From contig JAJHZJ010000252.1 in assembly GCA_023548195.1 (NCBI GenBank), positions 1,748,895-1,812,894 of the forward strand: a stretch of DNA of 64,000 nt, given 5' to 3'. This document shows positions 10,606-22,919 of this stretch, in pieces. How positions within the stretch are numbered: position 1 is the stretch's first letter; the number at the start of each line of letters is the position of its first letter. Position numbers and translations under genes: made by a program. The notes under the pieces were generated by a model that was not told where the DNA came from, did not search any database, and worked only from the letters and a program-made list of their open reading frames with translations. Origin of the DNA: Bettongia penicillata ogilbyi. Taxonomy: Eukaryota > Chordata > Mammalia > Diprotodontia > Potoroidae.

Positions 10606-11504
10606 GCTAAGTCCCTTCCCTCCTGCTCTCTCTCTTTGAGTTCAGGAATGATCTCTCTCTTTGCCGTCTTTAGCTATCTATTTGCATTCCAGCACTTAGC
10701 ATACATAGTACTTGGTACACGCTTGTCAGCTTGCCTTCTGCTGTGTGGCTAGGGGAACTCACAGTTCTACAACTACAGAGCCCTGATGTGCTTGCTCTCT
10801 TTGTGGAATGCTGGTTCTGCTGCCTACGGTCAGAGCGCCTCTGCTGGAAAGCTTGTTCTGACGGGCTCCCTGGGTTTCCCCCTCTGCACTTTACTTTTTT
10901 TATTGTCATGGTTAGTTTTCTGTTGAATCCATAGCTAACTGTCTCCATGGTAAGAAGCTATCTTCTTACTGCCCCGAAGGTGATTCTGCCCTGTATCTGT
11001 GTCTCCATAGACAGGCCATGGCTGTGCTCCCTGCTGAATGCATCTCAGCCGTGCCTCCGATTCTCAAACTGTCTGACCAACTCCAGAGGTTGGCATGGCC
11101 AATCTTTGAGCAGCCAATGGCCAAAAATTCTAATTTAATCAGAAAACTTCTTTGTAATGGGATAACATGGCTTAGACAATCTTGGAGCTACAACAGCGTA
11201 TTAATTTCTCTACCTTTCTTATTTGCTATTTACTATCTTATTTTATTATGTCAACTAGATGGCAAAAGAAAGAAGGGAAACAAGTTGCCTTCACAATATA
11301 GACTTATAGTCAAGGCTATCCTTTAGCCACCTTGTAACAGCCAGAGAGAAGATTGTTAAGTTTTTAGTGCGGATCTGTACACTTTGGAACTCAACTAGCA
11401 CTATGAATCACATGATTCATCATTTTGTTGATTATTTAGACCAAAGAAAATATTTATAATAAAGATTCATTTTAAAAGTATGTCATTTGTGGGGGGAGAT
11501 GATC
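10606..11504. other. unassigned stretch
   Basis: No gene is supported. A 102-residue open frame at 11,018-11,326 has no recognisable domain and no coding-like context. A short agcacttagcatacatag at about 10,690 looks like an L2/MIR tail scrap. Confidence 0.4.
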
Positions 11505-11665
11505 ATTAAACATTTACTAATGCTGCCTTGCTCATGTATCTATATACTGTTTCTCCCAATGAAATATAAATACTTTGAAGGCAGGAAAAGTTTCATTTCC
11601 ACCTTTTTATCCCTAGCACCTAACATGACATCTGTCATGTTTGTATATTCATTGATTAGAGGTAC
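11505..11665 (+). repeat. L2 LINE 3' tail fragment
   Basis: The segment has the L2-type end: aaatataaatactttgaagg, ttatccctagcacctaacat, tgtatattcattgatt. It is short and degraded. Confidence 0.6.
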
Positions 11666-12121
11666 AAAGGACCTTAGGGATCCTTCTGTCCAGTTCACAC
11701 TCAGAGCCTCTATTCCAATTTGAATCAGAGGAATTCTTCACAGACAATATGTCACTGACTAATAGTTGTCTTTCAACTTCAACTCTAAGGTAAAACCATC
11801 TTTTATGAGCCCAGTGATGCATATAACAAGAATGAAATTGGCTCATTATAAGTAACAGTTCTTCAACTGCTGTTGTTCAGATGAAGAAATTGCATTGTAG
11901 AGTAGCTTTATGGAAAATGTGTATTTTTTATTCTTATAGCATAAATAATCTTTTCAAAAGGAAGAGTGCAAAAATAGAAAAGATTGCAAAGAATGCATTC
12001 ATAAAACAGAGTTCTCAGCTTTAAGTTTATTGAAGCACTATTTTATATAAGGATATTGGACTGCTAGAAGGAACTATATGAAGAAACAATCCTAAAGGAT
12101 TTTTCCATCCAAAGAAGGATA
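11666..12121. other. unassigned stretch
   Basis: Nothing recognised. The segment at 11,670-11,760 (gaccttagggatccttctg) may be a very old MIR remnant. Confidence 0.3.
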
Positions 12122-12395
12122 TCTGGCAGCTCAGTGGAACAGTAGAGAGTATCCTGGGCCTAGAGTCAGGAAGACCTGACTTTAAATTTGGCCTCAGAAG
12201 TTTACTAGCTGTGTGACCTTGGGCCAGTCACTTTAACCTCTGTTTGCTTGAATTTTTTCACCTGTAAAGTGGAGATAAGAAGCGCACCTACCTTGCAGGG
12301 TTGTTGTCAGGATCAAAGGCAATAATCTTTGTAAAGCATTAGCACAGTATCTGGCACACAGTAGGTGCTATATAAGTGCTATTGTTATCATTATC
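12122..12395 (+). repeat. MIR-type SINE, nearly complete
   Basis: It shows the head gcagctcagtggaacagt, gtcaggaagacctgacttta, tagctgtgtgaccttgggc, a central cagggttgttgtcaggatca, and the L2-like 3' end cacacagtaggtgctatata. The L2-like tail fits the known use of L2 machinery by MIR-class SINEs. Confidence 0.85.
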
Positions 12396-13234
12396 CAATA
12401 CTGGCTAGTTTCTCTACTTCGCTCTTTAAAGAAGTAAGGAGGAGGAAGAAAAAATCACACTAGACATTATGTAATCTCAGTCTGAAACTACATTATATTT
12501 AAAGAGGGTATTATCAGTCAGGCAACGAGAAATCATTCTTACTGTGGAGGAAATTATCCCATTGTGCAATCTTATTCAAGCAATTAGAGATCACACTGTG
12601 TGGCAAATTATCAAATCTCAATTCACTGGAGTTTGTTATTACATTGCGCACATATTAAAATGTAGAGCTAAAGTCCCAATAAAAGCAACCTCATTCTTAC
12701 CATCCTACTAACGATTGTTCATGAACCATCATGTCAATTCCATTGACTCTCTCCTGGAAATTCCTTGGGTATTTCAAGTCCTGTGTTGAATCTTCCTTTA
12801 AATTATCACTCCCTTCAAGAGAGATGAACAGCTTGATCTACTGAGTACCTTTCCTAGACAAATAGGCAATTAATAAGTTGTGTGGCAAAAGTTCTTCTGT
12901 TCAGCTGGTGATTTAGAACTTGGAGTCCATTGTCTCATAGAAATCTTTTAAATATTTATGCAATAGTAATAGCTTACTTGTTTTAGTGCTTTATGTTTAC
13001 AATACAATTGTGGATATCTCAATAAATCCTCACGACAATCTATGTGAAAGGTTGGGCAGCTATTATTAATCACTTCATTATAGCAGAGTGAACAAAGGCT
13101 TAACGAAAGGATGTGACTGTAGAATTGGAATTCAAACCCAAAATGAGGCTCCCAAGTCATGAGGAGGTAGGAATCCTAGTTGTCAACTACGGCATTAAGA
13201 ACAGTCCTGGTCCAGATGACCCTTCCTATATAAG
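12396..13234. other. unassigned stretch
   Basis: No repeat or gene recognised; composition is ordinary and AT-rich. This is one of the longer repeat-free blocks in the left half. Confidence 0.4.
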
Positions 13235-13695
13235 TTACTTATATTCATCCTCCATTTTTAAAGAGGATCAGTGACATCAGGGGTGATGTCATGACTTGTG
13301 TGTGAATTGGATTTAAGAGAGGCAGAGTATCACAAAATCAACAGCGTCACTTTCTCTTCCAGAATCATCAAAGTCCAGTGGCAAGACAAAAGTCAAGGTG
13401 GCTTGTGATGGCCTGAGATGCAATGGGTGACCTTGGCATTTTCAATTTCTGACCAAGCTCTAAATCCTCTACAGCTTCAGCTACCTTTATGGCTATTGGA
13501 ACAAAATTTTCTCATCCACCCATTCCACAGGGGGAAATCTTCACATACTTGGGGTAGACACATGCCACTCCAACTCACACGGGAAGACCTATCAGGTTAC
13601 CCTCAACATGGTTTAAGCCCATCTGCTAAGATGGTTTTACCAGGCTGCATGGCAAGCTACAGTTTCTTGAAGCCAGTGAGAGTTGTGTGACAAGT
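13235..13695 (-). repeat. RTE-related SINE/LINE 3' segment
   Basis: On the reverse strand it ends with the RTE tail signature (gtcactgatcctctttaaa then gaggatgaa) preceded by the complement of gtgaattggatttaagagag. The upstream part (13,380-13,695) continues as a further conserved repeat segment. It shares its tail with the SINEs at 39.6, 43.4 and 43.9 kb but runs in the opposite direction. A 90-residue open frame on the forward strand is a shadow of this repeat. Confidence 0.65.
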
Positions 13696-14083
13696 AGATG
13701 CCAAAGATGGATGAGCAACTCTGAAAAGGACCTAGGTAGCCCTCACACTAAAGGTGCCAATTGTCCCTGAACACCCCATACACTCCAAGTTACTTACATA
13801 AGCAAATACTCAATGGCAAAATTTTCAAATAAAGGTGCCTAAACCAAATTATGTAATGTCTCCCCCAAATATTCTATTTGCTCTCCTTTAGTGGACTCCC
13901 CTTCATTCTTCCTCCTACAGGGAGTATGTATGCCTATGACTAAATGAGCTCCCAGGACAAGGTGACAAAGTTATTTTCTTCTTTTCCCTTGGGGACAGGG
14001 TATGCTTCCCCCAGAACTTTTTTAGAAAGAGTAGGGAGACCTCCTCAGGTAGAGGAAGGATGTCACAGTATCCAAATTCTTTT
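13696..14083. other. unassigned; right part flanks HAL1-B
   Basis: No feature recognised. Positions 14,075-14,083 (aattctttt) are the left target-site duplication of HAL1-B. Confidence 0.4.
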
Positions 14084-16718
14084 CTTTTTTTTTTTAATTC
14101 TAATTAATTTATTTTTAGTTTTCAACATTAATTTCCACAAAATTTTGAGTTCCAAATTGTCTCTCCATCTCTCTCCTCCAACCACCCCAAGACAGCATGC
14201 ATTCTGATTACCCCTTCCCCTAATGTGCCTTCCCTTCTATCACATCCCTCCCTTTTCTTATCTCCATCCCCTCTATTTTCTTAGAGGACAAGATAGATTT
14301 CTATCCCCATTGCCTCTATATCTTATTCCCCAGTTGCATGTAAAAACAATTTTTAACATTCACTTTTAAGTTTGAGTTCCAAATTCTCTCCCTTCCTCCC
14401 TTCTCAACCATCTCCACTGAGAGGCAAAAAATTCAATACAGGTTATACATGTGTAGTTATGCAAAACACTTCCATAAAAGTCATGTTGTGGAAAACTAAC
14501 TATATTGCCCTCCATCCTATCCTGCCCCCCATTTATTCTATTTTCTTTTTTGACCCTATCCCTCCTCAAAAGTATTAACTTCTAATTCTGCCCTCCTCCC
14601 ATTTGCCCTCCCTTCTATCATCCCCCCACCCTTTACTTAACCCCTTCTCCCCTACTTTCCTGTAGTGTAAGATAGTTTCATAGCAAATTGAGTGTACATG
14701 TTATTCCATCCTTAAGCTAAATGTGATGAGAGTAACGTTCACTTTTTCCCTCTCACCTTCCCTCTCTTGCCTTTCACTGAAAAAGCTTTCTCTTGCCTCT
14801 TTTATGTGAGAGATAATTTGTCCTATTCTATTTTCCCTTTCTTCTCCCAATATGTTCCTCTCTCATCCCTCAATTTTATTTCCTACTCAACTCACCCTGT
14901 GCTCTCTGTCTATATGTATGTAATCCCTCCAACTACCCTAGTACTGAGAAAAGTCTCAAGAGTTACAAATATTATCTTTCCATGTAGGAATGTAAACAGT
15001 TCAACTTTAGTGAGCTGTGATTTCTCTTTCCAGTTTACCTTTTCAGGCTTCTCTTGGTTCTTGTGTTTGAAAACCAAATTTTCTTTTCAGCTCTGGCCTT
15101 TTTATCAAGAATGCTTGAAAGACTTCTATTTCATTGAATGACCAATTTTTCCCTGAAATATTATACTCAGTTTTGCTGGTGGGTGATTCTTGGTTTTAAT
15201 CCTATTTCTTTTGACTTCTGGAATATCATATTCCACTCCCTTCTATCCCTTAATGTAGAAGCTGCTAGATCTTGTGTTATTCTGATTGTATTTCCACAAT
15301 ACTTGAATTGTTTCTTTCCAACTGCTTGCAATATTTTCTCCTTGTCCTGCGAACCCTGGAATTTGGCTACAATATTCCTAGCAGTTTTCGTTTTGGGATC
15401 TTTCAGGAGGTGATCAGTGGATTCTTTCAATATTTATTTTACCCTCTGGTTCTAGAATATCAGGGCAGTTTTCCTCGATAATTTCTTGAATGATGGTGTC
15501 TAGGTTCTTTTTTTGATCATGGCTTTCAGGTAGTTCCATAATTTTTATATTGTCTCTCCTGGATCTGTTTTCCAAGTCAATTGTTTTTCCAGTAAGATAT
15601 TTCACATTGTCTACAATTTTTTTCATTCCTTTGATTTTGTTATATTATTTCTTGATTTTTCATAAAGTCATTAGCTTCCATCTGCTCCATTCTAATCTTT
15701 AAAGAATTTTTTTTCTTCAGTGAGCTTTTGGACCTTCTTTCTCATCTGGGCCAGTTCTGCTTTTGGGGGCTTTCTTCTCTTTATTGGCTTTTTGGATCTC
15801 TTTTGTCATTTGGGTTAGTCTAGTTTTTACCGTGTTATTTTCTTCAGCAATTTTGGGGTCTCCTTTAGCAAGCAGTTGACTCATTTTTCATAATTTTCTT
15901 GCATCTCTCATTTTTCTTCCCAGTTTTTGCTCTATTTCTCTAACTTGATTTTCAAAATCCTTTCTGAGCTCTTCCATGGCCTTCCCCAGTTCATATTTTT
16001 CTTGGAGGCTATGGATGGAGGAGCTTTGACTTTGTTTTTTTTCTGTTTGCATGTTTTGGTCTTCCTTGTCACCTAAGTAAGATTTTATGGTCTGATTCTT
16101 TTTTTTTTTTTGGTTTTTGCTCATTTCTCCAGTCATTTACTTGACTTTTGAGCTCTTTGTCAAGGTAGATCTCTGTTTCCAGTGGGAGTGGGGGTGTACC
16201 ATCAGCCTCTCAATTACCCCACAATCTGTGGGCCTAGTGCTCCAGAAACAGCTGCTGTCTCTACCCCTGCTGCTGCTGTGGCTGCTGAGGGTTCCTCTGC
16301 CTCATTCTCCCTCTGTCGCCCTGGCGCTCAGGCCAAACCACTCTATTGTCCCCCACTGGTCCCACAGGCTTTTTTCTCTGAAATTCCAATTTCTCCTCAA
16401 TGTTTTGGGCTCCTGGAGTCTACAAACTGCCACAGGTGTGAGAGATTCAGTCTCCCCAAGGCCTGCTCATGTCCTGTCTGTGCCAGTGCAGACTAAGCTG
16501 GACTGCCCCCTGCCCCCTATATGGTGCAATAGACACTTCCTGGTGACCTTCCAGGCTGTCTTGGGCTGGAGCTTTGCTTCACTCTGTCACTCTATGGGTT
16601 CTGCTGCTCCAGAATTTGTTTAGAGCCATTTTTTACAAATATTTGGCTGGGCTTGGGGGTAGCACTCTAGAAAGTGCATGCTGATACTCTGCCACCTTGG
16701 CTCCACACACCCCTCCCC
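14084..16718 (-). mobile_element. HAL1-B: full-length half-L1, reverse strand
   Basis: On the reverse strand it starts with gtgtggagccaaggtggcag at the 16.7-kb end. It has a GC-rich 5'UTR, an ORF1 remnant (about 16,136-15,060), a 3'UTR and an A-rich end near 14,090. There is no ORF2. aattctttt flanks both ends (14,075-14,083 and 16,719-16,727). Its 3'UTR lacks a long microsatellite: only ctgtctatatgtatgtaa remains near 14,905. Confidence 0.85.
15060..16136 (-). pseudogene. HAL1-B ORF1 remnant
   Basis: An ATG at 16,134-16,136 begins MTGEMSKNQKKKKNQTIKSY, close to the L1 ORF1 start, followed by the coiled coil (KAMEELRKDFENQVREIEQK). The RRM block reads LENRSRRDNIKIMELPESHD (about 15,530) and the C-terminal block KEKILQAVGKKQFKYCGNTI (about 15,290). 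It is broken by frameshifts in the coiled coil and by a TGA at 15,414-15,416, the same codon stopped in copies A and D. Unlike A, C and D it keeps an in-frame start. Confidence 0.85.
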
Positions 16719-16727
16719 AATTCTTTT

Positions 16728-17039
16728 TATAAGTAATTATTCTAAGGCCAATCAAACAATTTCTACCTCTTGACTCAACGTAACCAGGTAAAGAGTCTCT
16801 GGACAAAGAATTCTGTATTTAATAGATTCCTAGTATTTATACTTTTCCTCCCAGGCCAGAAAAATCCATAGGAACATTCTGGCCCATAGAACCCAATTCC
16901 TAAGATTCTGTTCTCAGTTAGAAACTATCAGCAGTCAGAAAAGTATTCATACCCCATACATGTGCTTCAGCCCAGTCAAGGAGGATTCCAGTGTCACACT
17001 TATCAGCTGATTCTCACACACATTTTGTCTCCACTTAAT
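16728..17039. other. unassigned stretch between HAL1-B and L1
   Basis: Nothing recognised. It follows the right target-site duplication of HAL1-B. Confidence 0.4.
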
Positions 17040-18960
17040 AGTATTTTATTTCTTTTCAATGACATGTCAAAATAGTAAAAAAAAATGAATGTCAACATTT
17101 GTTTTTGTAATATTTTAAGTTCCAAATTTTTCTCCCTTTTTCTCCTTCCCTTTCCCTAAGACAACAGACTATCTGATATAGGTTATACATTTAAAATCAT
17201 GTTAAACACATTTTCACATTGTAAAAGAAGAATCAGAATAAAAGGGGAAAACCACAAAAAAGACAAAAATTTTAAAAATATGAAAATCATGTGCTTTGAT
17301 CTGCATTCAGGCTCAATAGTTCTTTTTCTGAGTATGGATCATGTTTTCCATTGTGAGTCTTTTGGAATTGTCTGATTATTGTTGAGAAGAGCTAAGTCTA
17401 TCTAGTTGATCATCACACAATGTTGCTGTTATTGTGTGCAATTCTCTCCTGGTTCTGCTCACTTCACTCAGCATCAGTTAATGTGAGTCTTCCAAGGTTT
17501 TTCTGAAATCCGCCTGCTCAGCATTTCTTATAACACAATAGTATTCAATTACATTCTTATGCCACAACTTGTTCAGCCATTCCTAAATTAATAGGCATCC
17601 CCTCAACTTCCAATTCCTTGCCACCATAAAAAGAGCTGCAATAAATATTTTTGCACAAGTAGGTCCCTTCCCCTTTTTTATGATATTTTGGGGATACAGA
17701 CCTAGTAGTGATATTGCTGGACCAAAGGATATGCACAGTTTTATAGTCCTTTGGGCATAGTTTAAAATTGCTCTTCAGAATAGTTGGATCAGTTCACAGG
17801 TCTGTCAACAGTGCATTAGTGTTTCAGTTTTCCCACATTTTCTCCAACATTCATCATTTTCCTTTTGTGTCATGTTAGCCAATCTGAGAGGTATGAGGTA
17901 GTACCTCAGAGTTGTTTTGACTTGCATTTCTCTAATCAATAATGATTTAGAGCATTTTTTCATATCACTATAGCTAGCTTTAATATCTTCATCTAAAAAT
18001 TTCCAGGTCATATCATTTGAACATTTATCAATTGGGGAATGATTTGTATTCTTATAAATTGACTCAGTTCTCCATATATTTGAGAAATGAGGCATTTATC
18101 AGAAACACTTGCTGTAAAGGTTATTTCCCAGCTTTTTGCTTTCCTTCTAATCTTGGTTGCATTGGTTTTGTTTGTGCAAAATTACCTATTTTGCCTTTCA
18201 TAATGTTTTCTATCCCTTGCTGGGTCATAAATTCTTCCCTTCTCCATAGATCTGACACATAAACCATTCCTCATTCTCCTAATTTGCTTATGATACCATC
18301 CTTTATGTCTAAATTATGTACCCATTTTGACCTTATCTTGGTATACAGTGTGAGAAATTGGCCTATGCATACTTTCCGCCATACTATTTTCCAGTTTTCA
18401 CAGGAATTTTTGTCAAATATTGAGTTCTTATCTCAGAAGCTGGAGTCTTGAGTTTATCAAGCTATCTACTATCAAGCAGTAGATTACTATAGTCATTGAC
18501 TATTGTGTCTTGTGTACCTAATTTATTGCACTGATCCACTGCTCTACTCCTTGGTCAGTACCAAAGAACTTTGACGACCACTGCTTTATAATATAGTTAT
18601 AGATATGGTATGGTCAGGTCATTTTCCTTTGCATTTTTCACTAATTCCTTTGATATTCTTGACCTTTTGTTCTTTAAGATGAATTTCGTTATTATTTTTT
18701 CTTGTTCTAGCAAATAATTTTTGGTAGTTTAATTGTTATGACAATGAATAAGTAAAGTAAGTAGAATTGTCATTTTATTACATTAGCTTGGCCTTCCCAT
18801 GAGCAATTACTGTTTTCCCAATTATTTAGATCCGGTTTTCTTGTGTGAAAAGTGTTTTATAATTGTATTCATATAGTTCCTGGGTTTTTCTTGTTAAGTA
18901 GATTACCAAATATTTTATATTGTCTCTTATTGTTTTTCTTTATTATGTAAGAGGGTTTAA
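17040..18960 (-). mobile_element. 5'-truncated L1 (ORF2 C-terminus and 3'UTR)
   Basis: The reverse strand aligns by eye with the 3' third of the L1 at 23.85-30.7 kb. An open stretch at 17,805-18,095 carries the ORF2 C-terminal block with ANMTQKENDECWRKCGKTET and the cysteine/histidine spacing C-x3-C-x7-H-x-C. The 3'UTR lies at 17,040-17,500. The 5' break is near 18,960, so reverse transcriptase and endonuclease domains are gone. It is older than the 23.85-kb copy, judging by its more numerous lesions. Confidence 0.85.
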
Positions 18961-19689
18961 TTTAGTGTAAAACCAAATATGGTGTAAAAACAGGAGGCAT
19001 CAATAGAATTTTTTTTAAAAAGTCAGTCACATCACTTCAGATGAGGCATCAAAGAAAGACTTTAATGAATGCTGATACTAGTAGTAAAAATGATAGTAAC
19101 GGTGGCTCCCTTATTAATCCCTTGCAGATCTGCCTTTGAAAAGACTTTGTCATTTTATTTACTTCATTATTCATTACTTAATTATTCATTGAAATAGCAT
19201 GCATCATTCCACCAACATCCTTCCGTGGAACTCAAATAAAAATGTTGGAAGTACCAAAGGATAAAAACATGAACAGAATTCTCTCTGCGTTAGTACTGTG
19301 TACTGAGAAACCTTTGGAATCAAGCTAAGAAGATAATTTAATGTATTTCTTTTTAATTATTCTGACCTTTCAGCATTGATCTAGGATACGTCATTCTCAC
19401 ATTATTTTAGAATCATCATTAATTAATCATTCTTCACAACATGCCTAGGAGAGAGGTTAGCTTGATCAGTCAGAATTCATTAGAACCTCCAACTGAGCAA
19501 AGAAACTTAACAGGTTGGAGAAAAAAATAGTTATAAAGAAAATTATCAACAAACTTCCCATCCTCAAGTCCTTAACACATGCTATATGTATAAGGCTGCA
19601 TGTCCTAAAGGATTTTTTGTAAGTGTAAAACACAAGCCACCCACACGTCTTCTTGGTCATTCCTGTGAGTCAACACTAACAGGTTTGCA
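18961..19689. other. unassigned stretch
   Basis: No repeat family or coding signal recognised. Confidence 0.4.
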
Positions 19690-20212
19690 GGTTGGGGCTG
19701 CAGAGGGCAACTGCCTTCTTGGGTTCTAGGCGCACCTTGTGGGGCCTTACTCCTACTGCTATGACTCACAAGTCCCCACTGTCATGTTTCCTTCATTTCT
19801 CCTGGGCTCCACTTCCAGTTCCAGATTATCTCTATCATGCCACAGCAGTCTTCTCACCCTGGAAATTTACTTTGTACTTCTTACACTGGAAGTATCCTTC
19901 TTCCTTGTGGCCCCTTCCTTTGATTGACTCGTTCCTCCCAGAACCTCCATTTTAAGAAAAGAACTCAGGTTAACCATATTTTCATTACTTTCCTGGCTTC
20001 CTTCCTCTCCTGATTTTCTATATCATGCTTCTACTCAGGTGCCTTCTTCTCTCCCCTCCCCATCTTTGAGCTTGTTTTATGTGTTATCTTCCCCCATTAG
20101 AATGTAAACTCCCTGAGCGTAGGGACTGGTTTCTTTCTGCTTATATTGGTATCTCCAATACTTAGTCCAGTGCCTGGCACATAGTAACTGTTTTTATTGA
20201 TTTGACTTCTTG
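19690..20212 (+). repeat. repeat Z: unassigned body with L2-type 3' tail
   Basis: The 3' end is L2-like (attagaatgtaaactccctg, cttagtccagtgcctggcac, gtaactgtttttattgattt). The body resembles 33,755-34,130, for example cactggaagtatccttc versus cattggaagtatcctctg and cagaacctccattttaag versus cagaacacctattaaaa. Two copies sharing a non-L2 body and an L2 tail suggest an L2-mobilised SINE-like family. The name is not known to me. Confidence 0.55.
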
Positions 20213-20769
20213 ACTTCCCCTCAACAGTTAGCCAGTAGGCACAATGAATTCGTAATAAAGACATTTACTAAGATGACATAATAAGGATGGAAATTACAAA
20301 ATATTCCCCCAGTAATACTGGAGCATACAAACAGATATGCAAATGCACACAGCATCTATCAGAAGAGTGGACACAAACTTAGAGTAAAATGAGTAGTGAG
20401 GAGCATAAGTGGCCAAGGCAACTCACAGCTGTGGAACTACAGGGGATCTGAGTCTTTTCTCTCATGCAGTCCTTTCTGTAGCTCAAGACTCGATGGCCAG
20501 GGCCAACTATCTTTCATGAGTCTTTAGCAGTCTCACTTCTCTGTTGCCATTTGACCCATCTACCTGCCTCAGTTTAATCTGTGTCTGTCTGAAGTGTGTG
20601 TGTGTGTGTGTGTATGTGTATGTATGTATGTATCTATTCCCTCAACTATGCCTCAAAGTCTTTCTGATTTACTTCCAACTTTTGGATAGGGTCTGTAGGG
20701 AACAAAGGAAGGAGTTCTATTTCCACAGGGTTAAAACTCCTCCCATCTTTAAGTGATAGGAGTTAATCA
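20213..20769. other. unassigned stretch with GT microsatellite
   Basis: Contains a (GT)n then (GTAT)n run at 20,597-20,633. The rest is not recognised; an open frame over the microsatellite is not a gene. Confidence 0.5.
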
Positions 20770-21222
20770 GAGTCGTGACATAGCACAGTCAGGTAAGAGA
20801 CCAGAAACTTGTGCACAGGCTTGACAAACTTTTTGAGGGAAGCCTATCAGAGAGGAGAACATGAAGTGAGGTGTTCAGGAGGCTCCTTCTAGCCAACAGA
20901 TGGTGAGGCAGGACATTTGAATTTTGGAGCAGAATAAGAAGGCTTGTATTGGTCTGAATAATTGTAGTACTCCCCTAGGAGCTACCTGTTCATTCAAGGG
21001 GGATAAACGTAAAGGTTAATGAAAGCTTTCCTGATTTCACAACAAATATTGTTCTTTGTTTAAGCTGAGCACTTCTCTCATAGTGGAGAATGTGCCCTCT
21101 TCTTGTAAGGACCATAATTAAAGATTCTTCTTTTACTCCGGACTTTAATTTTGTTATTGGGCTGGGTATGAGCCTTACTCTAGATGGGGAGGGGACTCAA
21201 GGAAGGGTCCTATTTATAACAG
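20770..21222 (+). mobile_element. probable LTR fragment (LTR-3)
   Basis: The region has an LTR-like 3' organisation: an ATTAAA signal at about 21,117, then a T-rich block and an end in tttataaca at 21,222. Boundaries and target-site duplications could not be set, and no internal retroviral sequence adjoins. A different kind of repeat is possible. Confidence 0.3.
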
Positions 21223-21934
21223 TGTCTTTCCTTTTGAGTGAGTAGCTCAGTTGGGGCATGCTGTGGTTGATGGAAATAGATGGTGGAAAACCTTCCCTCT
21301 CTTGCCAACGTTTATCTCCTCTCAGGGGTTAGGGTCTCTCTTCACTGCTGGTTCCTAACTATTCTTCCTTCACTCATGGTCTTTTAAAGACCACCCCACT
21401 GGGAGGGAGATGGAGGACAAGCATGGCCATCTTCCATAAGCATAATGGGGTTACCTTTTCTGTTCAAGGTCGTCGTACTTCATAAAGGGGCCAACCATCC
21501 CCATGAATTGCTGACTCATTGCTGACTCACAAGATAAGCAAGACATTGCAGCTGAAGCAGCAAGGCAACCTGAGGGAGAGCCAGGAGGTGGAATGTGCCA
21601 GGTAACTCACACTACCACCACCACCTTAATCTGTATCTCCCCTCAGATCCTGATGGGGACATCTCAGGCCCCTGAACCCAATTGTCTTTGAAATAACAAT
21701 TCTTCTAGCCCACTGTCCTTACCCATCATCCTGGAGGATAGAATTCTGGAACCTGGCAACTGCTCCTGCTTAGTCCCATAGCCACAGCTACTGGACCCCC
21801 AGAAAAGAAAGTTCTTGCCACTAAATCTATTGAAGAGTTCTACATCAGAAACTGATACCATTTTATCAGTGGGAATGATATTAAAGAGAAAGCATTACCA
21901 TCTGATTTTCCCCACTCTAACCTGAGAGCTTTCC
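21223..21934. other. unassigned stretch
   Basis: Nothing recognised. A short accaccaccacc run lies at 21,614. Confidence 0.4.
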
Positions 21935-22085
21935 ATCTGACTTTTAGCTAAAACCTTCCATGTGTACTGTCTTCCCAACTAGAAAGTGGATGGGAACTAT
22001 CACACTTTTCTGTTTGTATTCGCAGCTCTTAACACAGTGCTTTGAACATAGTAAGTGCTTAATAAATGCTTTATTCATTTATTCA
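21935..22085 (+). repeat. L2-type 3' tail fragment
   Basis: The tail reads cttaacacagtgctttgaac, gtaagtgcttaataaatgct, typical of L2 and L2-tailed SINEs. The upstream part (tgtgtactgtcttcccaact) resembles repeat Z at 33.9 kb. Confidence 0.7.
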
Positions 22086-22634
22086 GAAAGACTTCACTGA
22101 GTTTTAACACCATGTTAACACATTAGCCTCTCATTATCTTTGATTACATTCTGGGTTTTAAAATGTGCTATGTAATTTCACTCACTGTATACCAGCAGGA
22201 TGTGAAGAGAAAAAATTAGAGGGGAGAAATGAATTCCATTTTCAACTACCATAGTTTTCTTCCCTCCTTTGTTAATAGAGTCATTTAGGTCTACTGGGGA
22301 TTCTGATAGAATACAGCTAATCCCATTTACAGGTCTCTTTTGAAATGATGTGACATTTCTTTTCCTAGAATAAAATGAGTTTTTAGAAACACTTCCTTTT
22401 ATAGTTTTGTGTTCCTGAGAAAAGTAATTCAGAAAAATAAGTGCATTAACACAGGGGCTGTATCAGAGAACAGTGAATAAGTACCTACAGAGATGGAATT
22501 TGAAGAGAGCAGGAACTTGACTGTTTACTGTAATCTTATTTTAATAACCTATATTTAGAATTCAGAATGCAAATAAGTTCTCACCACTGAATGATAACTA
22601 GACTAACTTCTGGACCTTCCACCCAACACACAAT
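22086..22634. other. unassigned stretch
   Basis: Nothing recognised; no coding frame. Confidence 0.4.
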
Positions 22635-22636
22635 TC

Positions 22637-22800
22637 ATGATCAGACATTTACAGCTGGAAGAGACTTAGGGTTCATCTGCTCTAATCCTTTCATTTTACA
22701 AATGGAGTACCCAAAGAGTGAAGTGACCTGCATGAAATTCACACAATAAGTGACAGAACCAAGATTTGAACGCAGGTCATCTGAATTCAAATTTAATGAT
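22637..22800 (-). repeat. MIR SINE
   Basis: Reverse-complement MIR landmarks are in order: cagctggaagagacttaggg, ttcattttacaaatggag, agtgacctgcatgaaattc, gaacgcaggtcatctgaa. MIR is an ancient SINE shared by all mammals. Confidence 0.85.
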
Positions 22801-22919
22801 TTTTGTATCTTACTAAACCATCAAATCTGTCTAATGTGGTGGCTATTATCAATTCTTTTTGGAATGAATATTTATTAAGAAGAGGAAAGTCTAGGTGGAG
22901 CTTAATAAATTCCTTTTTC

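Noticed and set aside
16117..16623. 168-residue open frame, the longest uninterrupted forward frame in the left third
   Set aside because: It lies antisense to the GC-rich 5'UTR of HAL1-B; GC-rich sequence has few stops and no domain is visible.
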